This document shows positions 25,771-33,383 of a stretch of DNA of 64,000 nucleotides, piece after piece. The stretch covers positions 124,001-188,000 of the forward strand of contig NZ_BCVQ01000003.1 in the NCBI RefSeq assembly GCF_001591825.1, written 5' to 3'. Below the pieces are notes generated by a model. The model was not told the DNA's origin and did no database searches. It saw only the letters and a list, made by a program, of their open reading frames with translations. Position numbers and translations under genes: made by a program. Position 1 is the first letter of the stretch. Each line of letters starts with the position of its first letter. This DNA is from Rossellomorea vietnamensis NBRC 101237 (GTDB lineage: Bacteria > Bacillota > Bacilli > Bacillales > Bacillaceae_B).

Positions 25771-25811
25771 AAAAAAAAAACACCACGGATGTACATCCGG
25801 AGTGTTTTTTA
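25771..25811 (-). terminator. terminator of the 58-residue protein gene
   Basis: Stem AACACTCCGGATGT/ACATCCGTGGTGTT followed by ten T on the minus strand; the TAA stop is at its start. Confidence 0.85.
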
Positions 25812-25985
25812 TCCTATGGGTTTGCGGTCACTGTTTGTGGTGGTGATTTTTTCGAGTGCCGGGTCCATGACGTTGTATTTTTGTTTCTTGATTTCTGCGT
25901 AGATTCTCGCTCTTCTGGCGCCGAACCATACGCGAAGTGTGATGAATGCCACCAGCAGTCCGCCGAATAGTAATAGATACTCCAT
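25809..25985 (-). CDS. 58-residue single-pass membrane protein
   Basis: Found by hand translation. It begins MEYLLLFGGLLVAFITLRVWFG, one membrane helix, then a basic segment ARRARIYAEIKKQKYNV and a polar tail DPALEKITTTNSDRKPIG. AGGAGG lies 6 nt before the ATG and a strong terminator follows the stop. It sits between yfkAB and yfkD. The family is not recognised. The helix-basic tail layout suggests an inner-membrane peptide with its tail in the cytoplasm. Confidence 0.75.
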   Translation of the reverse strand: MEYLLLFGGLLVAFITLRVWFGARRARIYAEIKKQKYNVMDPALEKITTTNSDRKPIG

Positions 25986-26041
25986 GTGATCCCTCCTTTA
26001 ATTCAGAATATTCTAATTATTATAACATATGACCAGAAATA

Positions 26042-26082
26042 ATAAAAGAGTGAAATTAGGATTTACCCGATTTCACTCTTTC
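26042..26082 (-). terminator. terminator of yfkD
   Basis: Stem AAAGAGTGAAAT/ATTTCACTCTTT, 13-nt loop, with TTATT following on the minus strand. Confidence 0.8.
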
Positions 26083-26090
26083 TTAAACCT

Positions 26091-26933
26091 TTATCTTGGA
26101 GATTCGCTTGCCATGAATCCGAAGTGGACATGATCCTGAACCGGAATCCAGGCCCCCACTCCTTGTGAGGTAACGTTTTTGACGATGATGGAGCGCTTGG
26201 TTCCTTTCATGACGAGGTACACTTCCCCATATGTCACTTTTCCCTTTTCATTGATAGCTGGTGCATATGCATATAGATAGCCAAGTCGTTTAGGGGAGAT
26301 GTTGTACACTTGATCTTTTTTGGTGCCTGCCCCCACGATGGTCTGGAAGGCGAGTGGCAGCTTGGATTTATCCATGGCTTTGATGAGCATCATTTTCTCC
26401 ACATCATCTGCATGGGGAACCTTTGCCGTGAGTCCACCCTTTACGACCTTCTGAGCTTCCTGAACGTAATGAATTTGATAGTTGGATTTTCCTCCGCGGT
26501 TATCAAAGTAATTCGTGTTGACCTTTTGGTACTCCCAGTTCGGGGAGGTCTCGGTTGATGCATAGTTCAGCGGCCATTCCCCAAGATATATGGTGGCACG
26601 AAGTCCGATCGTCGGTGCTTTATTGACCGTTGACTCGTTCAGCATGCGGATCAGGTTCGGATTTTCGATTCTCACATTGGAGGTTTCGATCAGCTCCTGA
26701 CTCCATTCGCTCGGTTGAAGATACGGCTGATCCTGTGTGGAGTTCGGATACGTATTTTCCTTGGCGATATTCAATACTGAGTTCGGGACCTTTATAGAAG
26801 TATCCTCGACTGACTGTGGAGTTTTCTCCGTTTTTGGTTTACTTTCTTTTTTGGAATTATTTGCAGCGTGAATCCCTGTAGTTGCAACGAAAAATGCGAG
26901 TATGACCATAAGAGCAGTGCGCATTAGTTTCAT
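26091..26933 (-). CDS. yfkD: YfkD family secreted protein
   Basis: A 280-residue exported protein. The signal peptide is MKLMRTALMVILAFFVATTGIHA-A with cleavage near residue 23. A Lys/Ser-rich linker follows, then the YfkD domain with SIKVPNSVLNIAKENTYPNS, APTIGLRATIYLGEWPLNYAS and WIPVQDHVHFGFMA. ATG at 26933 is chosen because GAAAGGAG lies 9 nt upstream. The position between yfkAB and chaA is as in B. subtilis. Function unknown; a spore or envelope role is only a guess. Confidence 0.88.
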   Translation of the reverse strand: MKLMRTALMVILAFFVATTGIHAANNSKKESKPKTEKTPQSVEDTSIKVPNSVLNIAKENTYPNSTQDQPYLQPSEWSQELIETSNVRIENPNLIRMLNESTVNKAPTIGLRATIYLGEWPLNYASTETSPNWEYQKVNTNYFDNRGGKSNYQIHYVQEAQKVVKGGLTAKVPHADDVEKMMLIKAMDKSKLPLAFQTIVGAGTKKDQVYNISPKRLGYLYAYAPAINEKGKVTYGEVYLVMKGTKRSIIVKNVTSQGVGAWIPVQDHVHFGFMASESPR

Positions 26934-27124
26934 GTATTTGACTCCTTTCAAGCATATAAGGGTTTGCCGTTAGTTTTTCCTAGAAGGTGAAGCTTATCCA
27001 AAAAACTTCATTAGAAAGAATATTTACAAAATTCGCATTTTATTTTATACTATCTTTATTGAAGCGGGAACGTCCGAGCTTCTCCTACAAAGCAAATCGG
27101 CGTTTCCGATCATTCCTGCATTCC

Positions 27125-27168
27125 CTAAAAAAAGCCATGGAATCTCCTAAGATTCCATGGCTTTTTTA
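27125..27168 (-). terminator. terminator of the cysteine-rich repeat protein gene
   Basis: Perfect stem AAAGCCATGGAATC/GATTCCATGGCTTT plus A and T runs, 5-nt loop, overlapping the stop at 27166. It may also work in the plus direction, where no gene reads in. Confidence 0.88.
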
Positions 27169-29640
27169 ATCGTCATCCTTATTTTTAGAAGAACATGCCA
27201 GAATCGTGCAACCCGGATGGGAAACGATCCTCTTCCCCTTCCAAAAGATGAAGGCCCGGATCGTGATGCACTCGGTCATACCGTGTATTGGGATGATGTC
27301 TGCTGAGTAATTCCCTTCTTCATTGGGGATCGCAGGATTCGGTTTGATGGTATGTTTCAAATGTTCTTCCAATACTTCGAAGTATACCTCGATTTGTTTC
27401 ATCTTTTCACACTGAACTTTCCCTGTGAGACAGCCTCCCTTGCAGCTTACAATCACCGGAACTTTCAGGGACACACTCGGCTTCACGTGTTCCTTGGATT
27501 CAACTGAAATGCTTTCCGGTTCTGCAGGAATACTGTCAGCTTCTGCTTTTGAAGTCACTGTGAAGTCATTTGAACAGCTTGAGTCATCCGCTCTTTTTTC
27601 AGGAAGGTGCGGGTGCAATTCACCTTCACCGTCTTCCCGGGCACTGCTGTCACACTCTCCATCCCCTCTACCTTCATCACAGCAGTCGATTGGTTCCATT
27701 TCATCCACATCGTCCTCAGGATGGGGACATGTGCAATGAATCTTGATCGTTTTCTTCTCAACGATTATTTCCTTCCCCTCGATCAAAGCAGTTGCCTGAA
27801 TCATCACTTCTTTGGATACATGTGAATCCGGGGTAAGCACCGCTTCATATTCCCCTTTTGCATTCGTTTTGATCTTATCAGGCGTAATGGTTGCAACTCT
27901 CGGGGTGACGTTCAGCTTAATCTCCACATTGGCGACCGGCCTTCCATTGCAGGTGAATTTCCCGGTAACCGCTGCTCCTTCACATTCCACACACTCAGGT
28001 ACACATAAGGTCAGCTTAGGCTTCTCGCATATGAGGCACCCTGCATAGACGAACACCATTTCCGATACCGCTTTTCCACCTACCACAGCCGTCGCCGTGA
28101 ATGGGACCTCCCGGAATGGGGTATTCGGGGGAACAAAGGCAAGGGTTGAAAATTCCCCGTTCTCATCAGTAGTGACAACCTGTGGCTTAAAGGTTAGCAC
28201 TGGACTTGAAAGCGAGACCTCTTTATTCGCCAGGGGAAATCCTTCACAGGATAGACAGCCTGAAATGATCCCCTTACAATTCAGCTTTTTATTTTCTTTG
28301 ATATGAATCTTTGGATGCTTGCATCGACAATCGATGGTGACCTCCCGGGACGCGACGATCTGCTCCCCTTCCACGGTGGCAGACGCTTTGATGATGATCG
28401 TTTCATGGACTCCGAGTCGTGGGCAGAGCTCCGTGACATATCTGCCTTCTTCATCCGTAAACGCCGGATTCGGATTGATCTCCACTGCATCGGGCTCCGA
28501 GGCCTTGACCGTAAACGAAATCCTGGCATGCTTAACAGGCGCTCCGTCGCATGTCAGCCTTCCCGTCAATTTCGTCCCTTCGCACGTGACGGTCTCACAC
28601 GGTACTTCAAGGGTCAACTTAGGCTTGCGGCACTTTTTGCATCCTGCTATGACGGTATCCGTGGCGCTGATGGACTTCCCATCGATCACGGCTGTCGCTG
28701 TATAGGAAGCGGTATGAAACGGTGTCCCTTTCTTCACGGTGACAATGGATGAAAATCTTCCGTTTTCATCCGTGACGGGATTCGGTGTCTGGAACATCAG
28801 AATGGATGATCCTGATAATGTGACCGGTACATTCGCCTGTGGGACACCATCACATGTGACTTTCCCTGAAATGGTTGAGCGGCAGTCCATTTTCTTCAAA
28901 TTGTTCAGCTTGATGACGGGATTTTTACACTTCACACATCGCACAGCCACTTCCCTCGTTTTCGAAACGACCTTTAATCCCCCGATTTTCGTCACAGCCG
29001 TGATGCGGATCGTTTCATCCACATCGGGAAAAGGGACCAGTGTCGCCGTGTATCTCCCGTCACTCTGTGTAATCGCGGGATTCGGGGTGATGACAACGCG
29101 GATCGAGGCGGATTCGATGATAAATGATATGGCTGCACTCCCTATTGCCTGACCGTCGCAAACAAGTCTGCCTCTGATCTGTGTACCCTTGCATCCAACC
29201 GGACAAGGAACCGGCTCGAGTGTAAGCACTGGGTTTTTACAAAGGATGCAATCCACCCTGACAAAAATCGTATCACTGATGGTCTTTCCGATCACGACCG
29301 CCGTTGCTGTGATCGTGACATTCGGTGTAATCGGAGTCCCGAGTGGCACGGTCACCCTCGTGGAAAACCGGCCCGTACTGTCCGTGACAGGTGTGGGATC
29401 CTCAAAGACGAGACCCGTAAACGAGGATTTAAGCGTAACCGTCACACCCTGAAGGGGCTGATAATCGCACAGGACCCTTCCACTGATGATGCCTTCGCAG
29501 CTGATGATGCCGATATCATCCAATTGGATCGTTGGATTCGTGCATCCTTCAAAAGGAAAAATCCCTGGACATCCCCTCGGAGGTAAATCGATTTTACAAT
29601 CAATGACTTTACCGTTCATCGGTTTTTTCTTTTTTCTCAC
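27166..29640 (-). CDS. cysteine-rich tandem-repeat protein, alternating Ig-like repeats
   Basis: A protein of about 824 residues with no signal peptide or membrane segment. After a basic start (MRKKKKPMNG) and a Cys-containing leader come six repeats of about 95-105 residues in A-B-A-B-A-B order, an acidic Cys-rich linker (about 80 residues), and a seventh repeat of B type. Each repeat starts near a C-x-G motif (GIISGRVLCD in A, GTQIRGRLVCDG in B), has NPVTDENGRFSS or NPAITQSDGRYTA in the middle, and ends with C-x1-2-C. This looks like a carboxypeptidase-regulatory/Ig-like beta-sandwich array. GTG at 29640 is preferred: AAAGGA lies 9 nt upstream, whereas ATG at 29649 touches it. It is inserted between yfkD and chaA. 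A spore coat/exosporium role is inferred from cysteine content and lack of export signal. Confidence 0.82.
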   Translation of the reverse strand: MRKKKKPMNGKVIDCKIDLPPRGCPGIFPFEGCTNPTIQLDDIGIISCEGIISGRVLCDYQPLQGVTVTLKSSFTGLVFEDPTPVTDSTGRFSTRVTVPLGTPITPNVTITATAVVIGKTISDTIFVRVDCILCKNPVLTLEPVPCPVGCKGTQIRGRLVCDGQAIGSAAISFIIESASIRVVITPNPAITQSDGRYTATLVPFPDVDETIRITAVTKIGGLKVVSKTREVAVRCVKCKNPVIKLNNLKKMDCRSTISGKVTCDGVPQANVPVTLSGSSILMFQTPNPVTDENGRFSSIVTVKKGTPFHTASYTATAVIDGKSISATDTVIAGCKKCRKPKLTLEVPCETVTCEGTKLTGRLTCDGAPVKHARISFTVKASEPDAVEINPNPAFTDEEGRYVTELCPRLGVHETIIIKASATVEGEQIVASREVTIDCRCKHPKIHIKENKKLNCKGIISGCLSCEGFPLANKEVSLSSPVLTFKPQVVTTDENGEFSTLAFVPPNTPFREVPFTATAVVGGKAVSEMVFVYAGCLICEKPKLTLCVPECVECEGAAVTGKFTCNGRPVANVEIKLNVTPRVATITPDKIKTNAKGEYEAVLTPDSHVSKEVMIQATALIEGKEIIVEKKTIKIHCTCPHPEDDVDEMEPIDCCDEGRGDGECDSSAREDGEGELHPHLPEKRADDSSCSNDFTVTSKAEADSIPAEPESISVESKEHVKPSVSLKVPVIVSCKGGCLTGKVQCEKMKQIEVYFEVLEEHLKHTIKPNPAIPNEEGNYSADIIPIHGMTECITIRAFIFWKGKRIVSHPGCTILACSSKNKDDD

Positions 29641-29673
29641 GCTACTCATTCCTTTGCACAAAAACTCTCCTGT

Positions 29674-29682
29674 TATCTTATT
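29674..29682 (-). promoter_or_regulatory. possible SigK-like -10 element of the repeat-protein gene
   Basis: AATAAGATA on the minus strand resembles the SigK -10 CATAnnnTA with one mismatch, with AAC about 16 nt further upstream. It is placed to start transcription about 25 nt before the GTG. Weak evidence. Confidence 0.3.
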
Positions 29683-29726
29683 CAAGAATGAGTAGGCGGT
29701 TCTCACGGAATTGATTTTCCACCGAA

Positions 29727-29755
29727 AAGACCCGGCAGACATCCTGCCGGGTCTT
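29727..29755. terminator. terminator of chaA
   Basis: Stem AAGACCCGGCAG/CTGCCGGGTCTT with a 5-nt loop and TTTT after it on the minus strand. Confidence 0.85.
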
Positions 29756-29765
29756 ATCTTGACAC

Positions 29766-30836
29766 CTATAATAAATAAAATCCGATTCCCATGATGAAGT
29801 AAGCGGCAAGAAGGGTTAATCCTTCAAACCAATTCGTTTCCCCATCATTTGAGATGATCACTGTAAGGAGGACCGCGGCCACCATGGCCACAAGTTCCGG
29901 CAATGTAAACACAAGTGACATGCTTTTTTCAAAAAATAATGAAACCAGCACGAGCACAGGTGCTACGAACATGGCGACCTGCAGGGTGGAACCGACGGCG
30001 ATTTCAACGGCAACATCCATCTTGTTTTTATACGCCATGATCACCGCTGAAGCGTGTTCCGCCGCATTTCCTACGATGGCGACGATGATGACCCCGATGA
30101 AGAGCTCGCTCCAGCCGAACGCTTCCCCCACTTCTTCAAACGTATGGACAAGTCGTTCCGATACATAGGCGACGGCAAGAGTCGAGAGAAAGAGGATGAG
30201 TAACGCTTTCCCCTTGCTCCATTCCGGTTCCTCATCATGACCGTGAGCCGCTTCGCTGTTTTCACTCTGATATACACCGCGGTGTGTCACGAGTTTGAAG
30301 AACAGGGCGAATAGATAGAGGAGGATCAAAATGATCGATATACCGATGGAGAGGCTCATTGTCCTCCCTTCATTCATATCCATGGAGAACACTTCAGGAA
30401 TCACAAAGGCCACGATGATGGCGAACATGAGGAGCCCTGAGTTATGGCGCGCATCGAACACATTGAACTTTTGACGTTTGAACTTCACACCTCCAACAAA
30501 GAAGGACAATCCTGCCACCAGGAGAAGATTCCCGAGGACGGACCCGGTCAGGGAAGCCAATACGACCCCGATCAAACCGGCCTTCAGCGCAAAAATGGAT
30601 ATGATCAGTTCCACGGCGTTCCCGAATGTGGCATTCAGGAGTCCGCCGATACGGGGGCCCGACACAACCGCCAGGCTTTCCGTCGCCCTACCCATAAACG
30701 CAGCTAGGGCAATGATCGTGACGCAATAAATGACGAACATAATGACACTCGGCCAATGAAGCAGGGAACCGATCACCGAAATCGGGACCCCTGCAAATAC
30801 AAGCAGCGTAAATACTTTATTCACGTTACGATCCAT
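29766..30836 (-). CDS. chaA: calcium/proton exchanger ChaA (YfkE)
   Basis: Cation/H+ antiporter of 356 residues with about ten membrane helices. The two alpha repeats have the acidic signature GGLLNATFGNAVELIISIFAL and GVIIVAIVGNAAEHASAVIMAYKNKMD, diagnostic of the CaCA/CAX family. A His/Glu-rich loop (ENSEAAHGHDEEPEW) separates the two halves. It extrudes Ca2+ in exchange for protons. Synteny (yfkD, chaA, yfkF) is as in B. subtilis apart from the inserted repeat-protein gene. Confidence 0.93.
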   Translation of the reverse strand: MDRNVNKVFTLLVFAGVPISVIGSLLHWPSVIMFVIYCVTIIALAAFMGRATESLAVVSGPRIGGLLNATFGNAVELIISIFALKAGLIGVVLASLTGSVLGNLLLVAGLSFFVGGVKFKRQKFNVFDARHNSGLLMFAIIVAFVIPEVFSMDMNEGRTMSLSIGISIILILLYLFALFFKLVTHRGVYQSENSEAAHGHDEEPEWSKGKALLILFLSTLAVAYVSERLVHTFEEVGEAFGWSELFIGVIIVAIVGNAAEHASAVIMAYKNKMDVAVEIAVGSTLQVAMFVAPVLVLVSLFFEKSMSLVFTLPELVAMVAAVLLTVIISNDGETNWFEGLTLLAAYFIMGIGFYLL

Positions 30837-30910
30837 CCTTTATAATAAATTTGATTAAAACAGGCCTGTTTAGACACATTATAGATAGAACCCAATTAGG
30901 AGGGATATCC

Positions 30911-31324
30911 ATGGCACAAACCTTAAAAGATAAAATAACAGAGCTGTTTTCCCATCATAAAATCGGCACTCTTGCCACCATCCGTGACAACAAACCGTAC
31001 TCACGGTTTATGATGTTCGATCACGACGATCTTACTCTGTATACGGCAACCAACGAACATGCCCATAAGGCGGAAGACATTGCACAGAATCCTCATGTGC
31101 ACATCCTCCTCGGCTATGACCGCGATTCCGATCATGAACATTATGTAGAAATCGAAGCTGAGGCGTCCGTCGAAGACTCACCGGACCTGAAAGCGAAATT
31201 CTGGAAAGAGGAGCTCAAACACTGGATCGCAAGCCCCGATGATCCCGAATACCTGCTCCTCAAACTCACTCCCAAAACCATCCTCTACTACTCAAAACCC
31301 GGCAGCGAGCCCCAGGAGCTGTAG
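30911..31324 (+). CDS. pyridoxamine 5'-phosphate oxidase-like general stress protein
   Basis: A 137-residue flavin-binding split-barrel protein: GTLATIRDNKPYSRFMMFDHDDLTLYTATN, KAEDIAQNPHVHILLGY, KFWKEELKHWI and YLLLKLTPKTILYY. This is the general stress protein 26 (YdaG-type) family, usually binding FMN and often SigB-dependent. ATG at 30911 follows AGGAGGG by 6 nt; the upstream frame to 30851 has no binding site. The reaction is unknown. Confidence 0.85.
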   Translation: MAQTLKDKITELFSHHKIGTLATIRDNKPYSRFMMFDHDDLTLYTATNEHAHKAEDIAQNPHVHILLGYDRDSDHEHYVEIEAEASVEDSPDLKAKFWKEELKHWIASPDDPEYLLLKLTPKTILYYSKPGSEPQEL

Positions 31325-31333
31325 GGATTTCTT

Positions 31334-31347
31334 GAGGGACGGACCTT
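31334..31347 (-). repeat. copy of the AAGGTCCGTCCCTC repeat (inverted)
   Basis: Exact 14-mer in reverse orientation. It can pair with the copy at 31385 over 13 bp (GAGGGACGGACCT/AGGTCCGTCCCTC), enclosing about 38 nt, in the convergent gap 31325-31472. Confidence 0.85.
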
Positions 31348-31385
31348 AAGATGGTCAGACGCATGCACGCGTTCTTTCCATTTCG

Positions 31386-31399
31386 AGGTCCGTCCCTCT
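31386..31399 (+). repeat. copy of the repeat, AGGTCCGTCCCTC form
   Basis: GAGGTCCGTCCCTC-type copy (13 of 14 to the consensus) that forms the right arm with 31334. Confidence 0.8.
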
Positions 31400-31450
31400 T
31401 CTCTTTACGCACTTCACTTTTAGGGACCTCAACCAAAACAAAAACGTTCT

Positions 31451-31464
31451 GAGGTCCGTCCCTC
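31451..31464 (+). repeat. copy of the repeat, GAGGTCCGTCCCTC
   Basis: Third copy in this gap, 9 nt from the stop of the OsmC gene on the minus strand; 13 of 14 to the consensus. Confidence 0.8.
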
Positions 31465-31472
31465 ACCATTCT

Positions 31473-31856
31473 TTATCCCACCAACTCGAACGTTTCTTCA
31501 ATCTTGATGCTGTCCTGGACCGATTGCACCATGGAACAGTTCTTGCGTGTGAGCTTCATGGCTTTCTCGATTTTGGCTTCATCAAGGTCCGTCCCTCGGA
31601 TCGTAAAGTGGAGGGAAATGGCTTCGACGCGGTTGGCTTCGTCTTCGTTGCGGGTGACGTCGGCTTTGATGTGGATGTCATCAAATTGTATACGCATTTT
31701 TTCCAGTACTTTGCGTAGTACGCCACCGCTGCATACGGCAACGGATGACACTAATAATTGAAATGGTCGGAAACCATACTCTTCGTTACCCGATACCTCC
31801 AGCTTCCCAAACCCTAAATCACTGTAAAATCCGCCTTCTTGCATGTTATATTCCAT
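31473..31856 (-). CDS. OsmC family peroxiredoxin-like protein
   Basis: A 127-residue OsmC/Ohr-fold protein. The peroxidatic Cys lies in SSVAVCSGGVLRKVLEK (about 42) and the second Cys in RKNCSMVQSVQ (about 108). The middle strand ISLHFTIRGTDLDEAKIEKAM is typical of the fold. Such proteins reduce organic hydroperoxides with a dithiol. The coding sequence for RGTDLD (31584-31597) contains an exact copy of the intergenic AAGGTCCGTCCCTC repeat. Monocistronic. Confidence 0.85.
   Translation of the reverse strand: MEYNMQEGGFYSDLGFGKLEVSGNEEYGFRPFQLLVSSVAVCSGGVLRKVLEKMRIQFDDIHIKADVTRNEDEANRVEAISLHFTIRGTDLDEAKIEKAMKLTRKNCSMVQSVQDSIKIEETFELVG
31584..31597 (+). repeat. copy of the AAGGTCCGTCCCTC repeat inside a CDS
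   Basis: Exact 14-mer lying in-frame in the OsmC-family gene, where it encodes part of RGTDLD. The only coding copy seen. Confidence 0.75.
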
Positions 31857-31986
31857 TTCTTCATCATTCCTTCCCTAATATGCTAGTAGTTGTTTTGATT
31901 TTACTCTATTCCCACCGTATTGCCAAACATTGAAATTGAGGGTACCATCAAAGAAGATATTTACTACGATTGGGAGTTTTGACAAA

Positions 31987-33171
31987 ATGAATCAAACATT
32001 AGCTTTCCGTTTCAAGGTGTTGGTCGGGATCGTCGCCATTTCCGGTTTCTCACAGGGAATGCTCCTTCCCCTCATCGCCATCATTTTCGAACAGGATGGA
32101 CTGTCCTCTTCCCTGAACGGGTTGAACGCAACGGCCCTCTATATCGGAATCCTGCTCGCCTCTCCATTAATGGAAAGACCACTGCAGAAAGTCGGCTATA
32201 AACCGATGATCATCATCGGTGGGATCATCGTCGCCGTCTCGCTCTTACTATTCCCGGTCTGGAAGTCCTTCTGGTTCTGGTTCGCCCTTCGCCTTCTCAT
32301 CGGGATCGGCGACCACATGCTCCACTTCGCGACCCAGACGTGGATCACGTCGTTTTCACCGAAAGAACGCAGGGGACGGAACATCTCCATTTACGGGGTA
32401 TCCTTTGGGATCGGATTCGCCGTCGGCCCGGTGATGACGCAGCTCATCACGATCCATCAAGCCTTACCGTTCATCATTTCTTCCTTATTGAGCCTGACAG
32501 TATGGATGTTCGTGTTTCGCTTGCAAAATGAATTTCCCGAACAGCAGAACATCGGCAGCGCCTCTTTCCTCGGATCATTCCACCGTTTCGGAAAGGTCCT
32601 TCAATATGCCTGGGTCGCCTTGCTGCCGCCTCTCGGGTATGGCTTCCTGGAAGCTTCATTAAATGGGAACTTCCCTGTTTTCGCCCTGAGAAACGGCCTT
32701 TCCATTGAAGCCGTCGCCATCCTACTCCCTGCGTTTGCAGTGGGAAGCATCATCTCACAGGTGCCCCTTGGTATCCTGAGCGACAAATACGGTAGACAGA
32801 ATGTCCTCCTCATCGTCATGATGATCGGCTTCCTCTGTTTCTCAGCTGCCGGGATCGTTTCTGAGTCCACGGTCGGACTGTTCATTTGCTTCACACTTGC
32901 CGGCATGGCCGTCGGTTCCACGTTTTCCCTCGGCATCAGCTACATGACGGACCTCCTGCCAAAGGAATTACTTCCTGCCGGAAACATCATGTGCGGGATC
33001 TTCTTCAGCTTCGGCAGCATGATCGGTCCTTTCATCGGCGGGATCACCATCGACTGGTTCAAAGGATCAAGCTTCTTCTATTTGATTGCCTGCATGATGC
33101 TGATGATTTTTGTGAGTCTCCTTGTCTTTTCCATGCAAAATAGGCGTGGAGAAATAACCCAGAATAACTAG
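31987..33171 (+). CDS. yfkF: MFS transporter YfkF
   Basis: A 394-residue 12-helix major facilitator. GLNATALYIGILLASPLMERPLQKVGYKP and LSDKYGRQNVLLIVMMIGF are the loop 2-3 and 8-9 signatures, with KERRGRNISIYGVSFGIGFAVGP in helix 5 (antiporter-like motif C). It probably exports a drug or metabolite. ATG at 31987 follows GGGAG by 10 nt; the frame extends to 31930 without a binding site. It completes the yfkAB-yfkD-chaA-yfkF synteny of B. subtilis. Confidence 0.87.
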   Translation: MNQTLAFRFKVLVGIVAISGFSQGMLLPLIAIIFEQDGLSSSLNGLNATALYIGILLASPLMERPLQKVGYKPMIIIGGIIVAVSLLLFPVWKSFWFWFALRLLIGIGDHMLHFATQTWITSFSPKERRGRNISIYGVSFGIGFAVGPVMTQLITIHQALPFIISSLLSLTVWMFVFRLQNEFPEQQNIGSASFLGSFHRFGKVLQYAWVALLPPLGYGFLEASLNGNFPVFALRNGLSIEAVAILLPAFAVGSIISQVPLGILSDKYGRQNVLLIVMMIGFLCFSAAGIVSESTVGLFICFTLAGMAVGSTFSLGISYMTDLLPKELLPAGNIMCGIFFSFGSMIGPFIGGITIDWFKGSSFFYLIACMMLMIFVSLLVFSMQNRRGEITQNN

Positions 33172-33214
33172 CACAAAATCCTTCCCATCCTCATATACAT
33201 GTGGTAGGATTAGA

Positions 33215-33229
33215 TTATAATCATTACAA
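33215..33229 (+). promoter_or_regulatory. PerR box overlapping the pfeT promoter
   Basis: TTATAATCATTACAA differs at one position from the PerR box TTATAATNATTATAA. TATAAT inside it can serve as -10. In B. subtilis pfeT is PerR-repressed and induced by peroxide and by iron. Confidence 0.8.
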
Positions 33230-33273
33230 ATTACAAACTTCATATAGTTTCAGCTAAGAGCACGTGCCGTTTT

Positions 33274-33310
33274 GCTGTCACCTTTCATTGGTGGCAGCTT
33301 TCGTCGTTTT
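33274..33310 (+). terminator. terminator-like hairpin in the pfeT leader
   Basis: Stem GCTGTCACC/GGTGGCAGC (one G-T pair), 7-nt loop, then TTTCGTCGTTTT. It lies between the PerR box and the pfeT start, so it either ends yfkF transcripts or attenuates pfeT. Confidence 0.55.
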
Positions 33311-33326
33311 ATAGGGGTAATGACGT

Positions 33327-33341
33327 TGATTATTATTCTCA
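33327..33341 (+). promoter_or_regulatory. Fur-family box candidate upstream of pfeT
   Basis: TGATTATTATTCTCA matches the 7-1-7 Fur box TGATAATNATTATCA at 12 of 14 defined positions. It lies 43 nt before the pfeT start. Confidence 0.45.
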
Positions 33342-33383
33342 ATGAGAAACCCCCATTTTCATTTACTAAAAGGAGGAATACCT

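Noticed and set aside
25586-25786. 66-residue minus-strand frame after yfkAB
   Set aside because: It runs through the yfkAB terminator and both repeat copies, and lacks a binding site.
26987-27169. 60-residue plus-strand frame upstream of yfkD
   Set aside because: No ribosome binding site and it overlaps the terminator of the repeat-protein gene; basic low-complexity composition.
28303-28752. Plus-strand frames of 128-149 residues within the repeat protein gene
   Set aside because: Antisense shadows that recur with the repeats of the real gene; no start signals.
29641-29742. N-terminal extension of the repeat protein
   Set aside because: Contains the chaA-side terminator and the likely promoter; start placed at the GTG with AAAGGA spacing instead.
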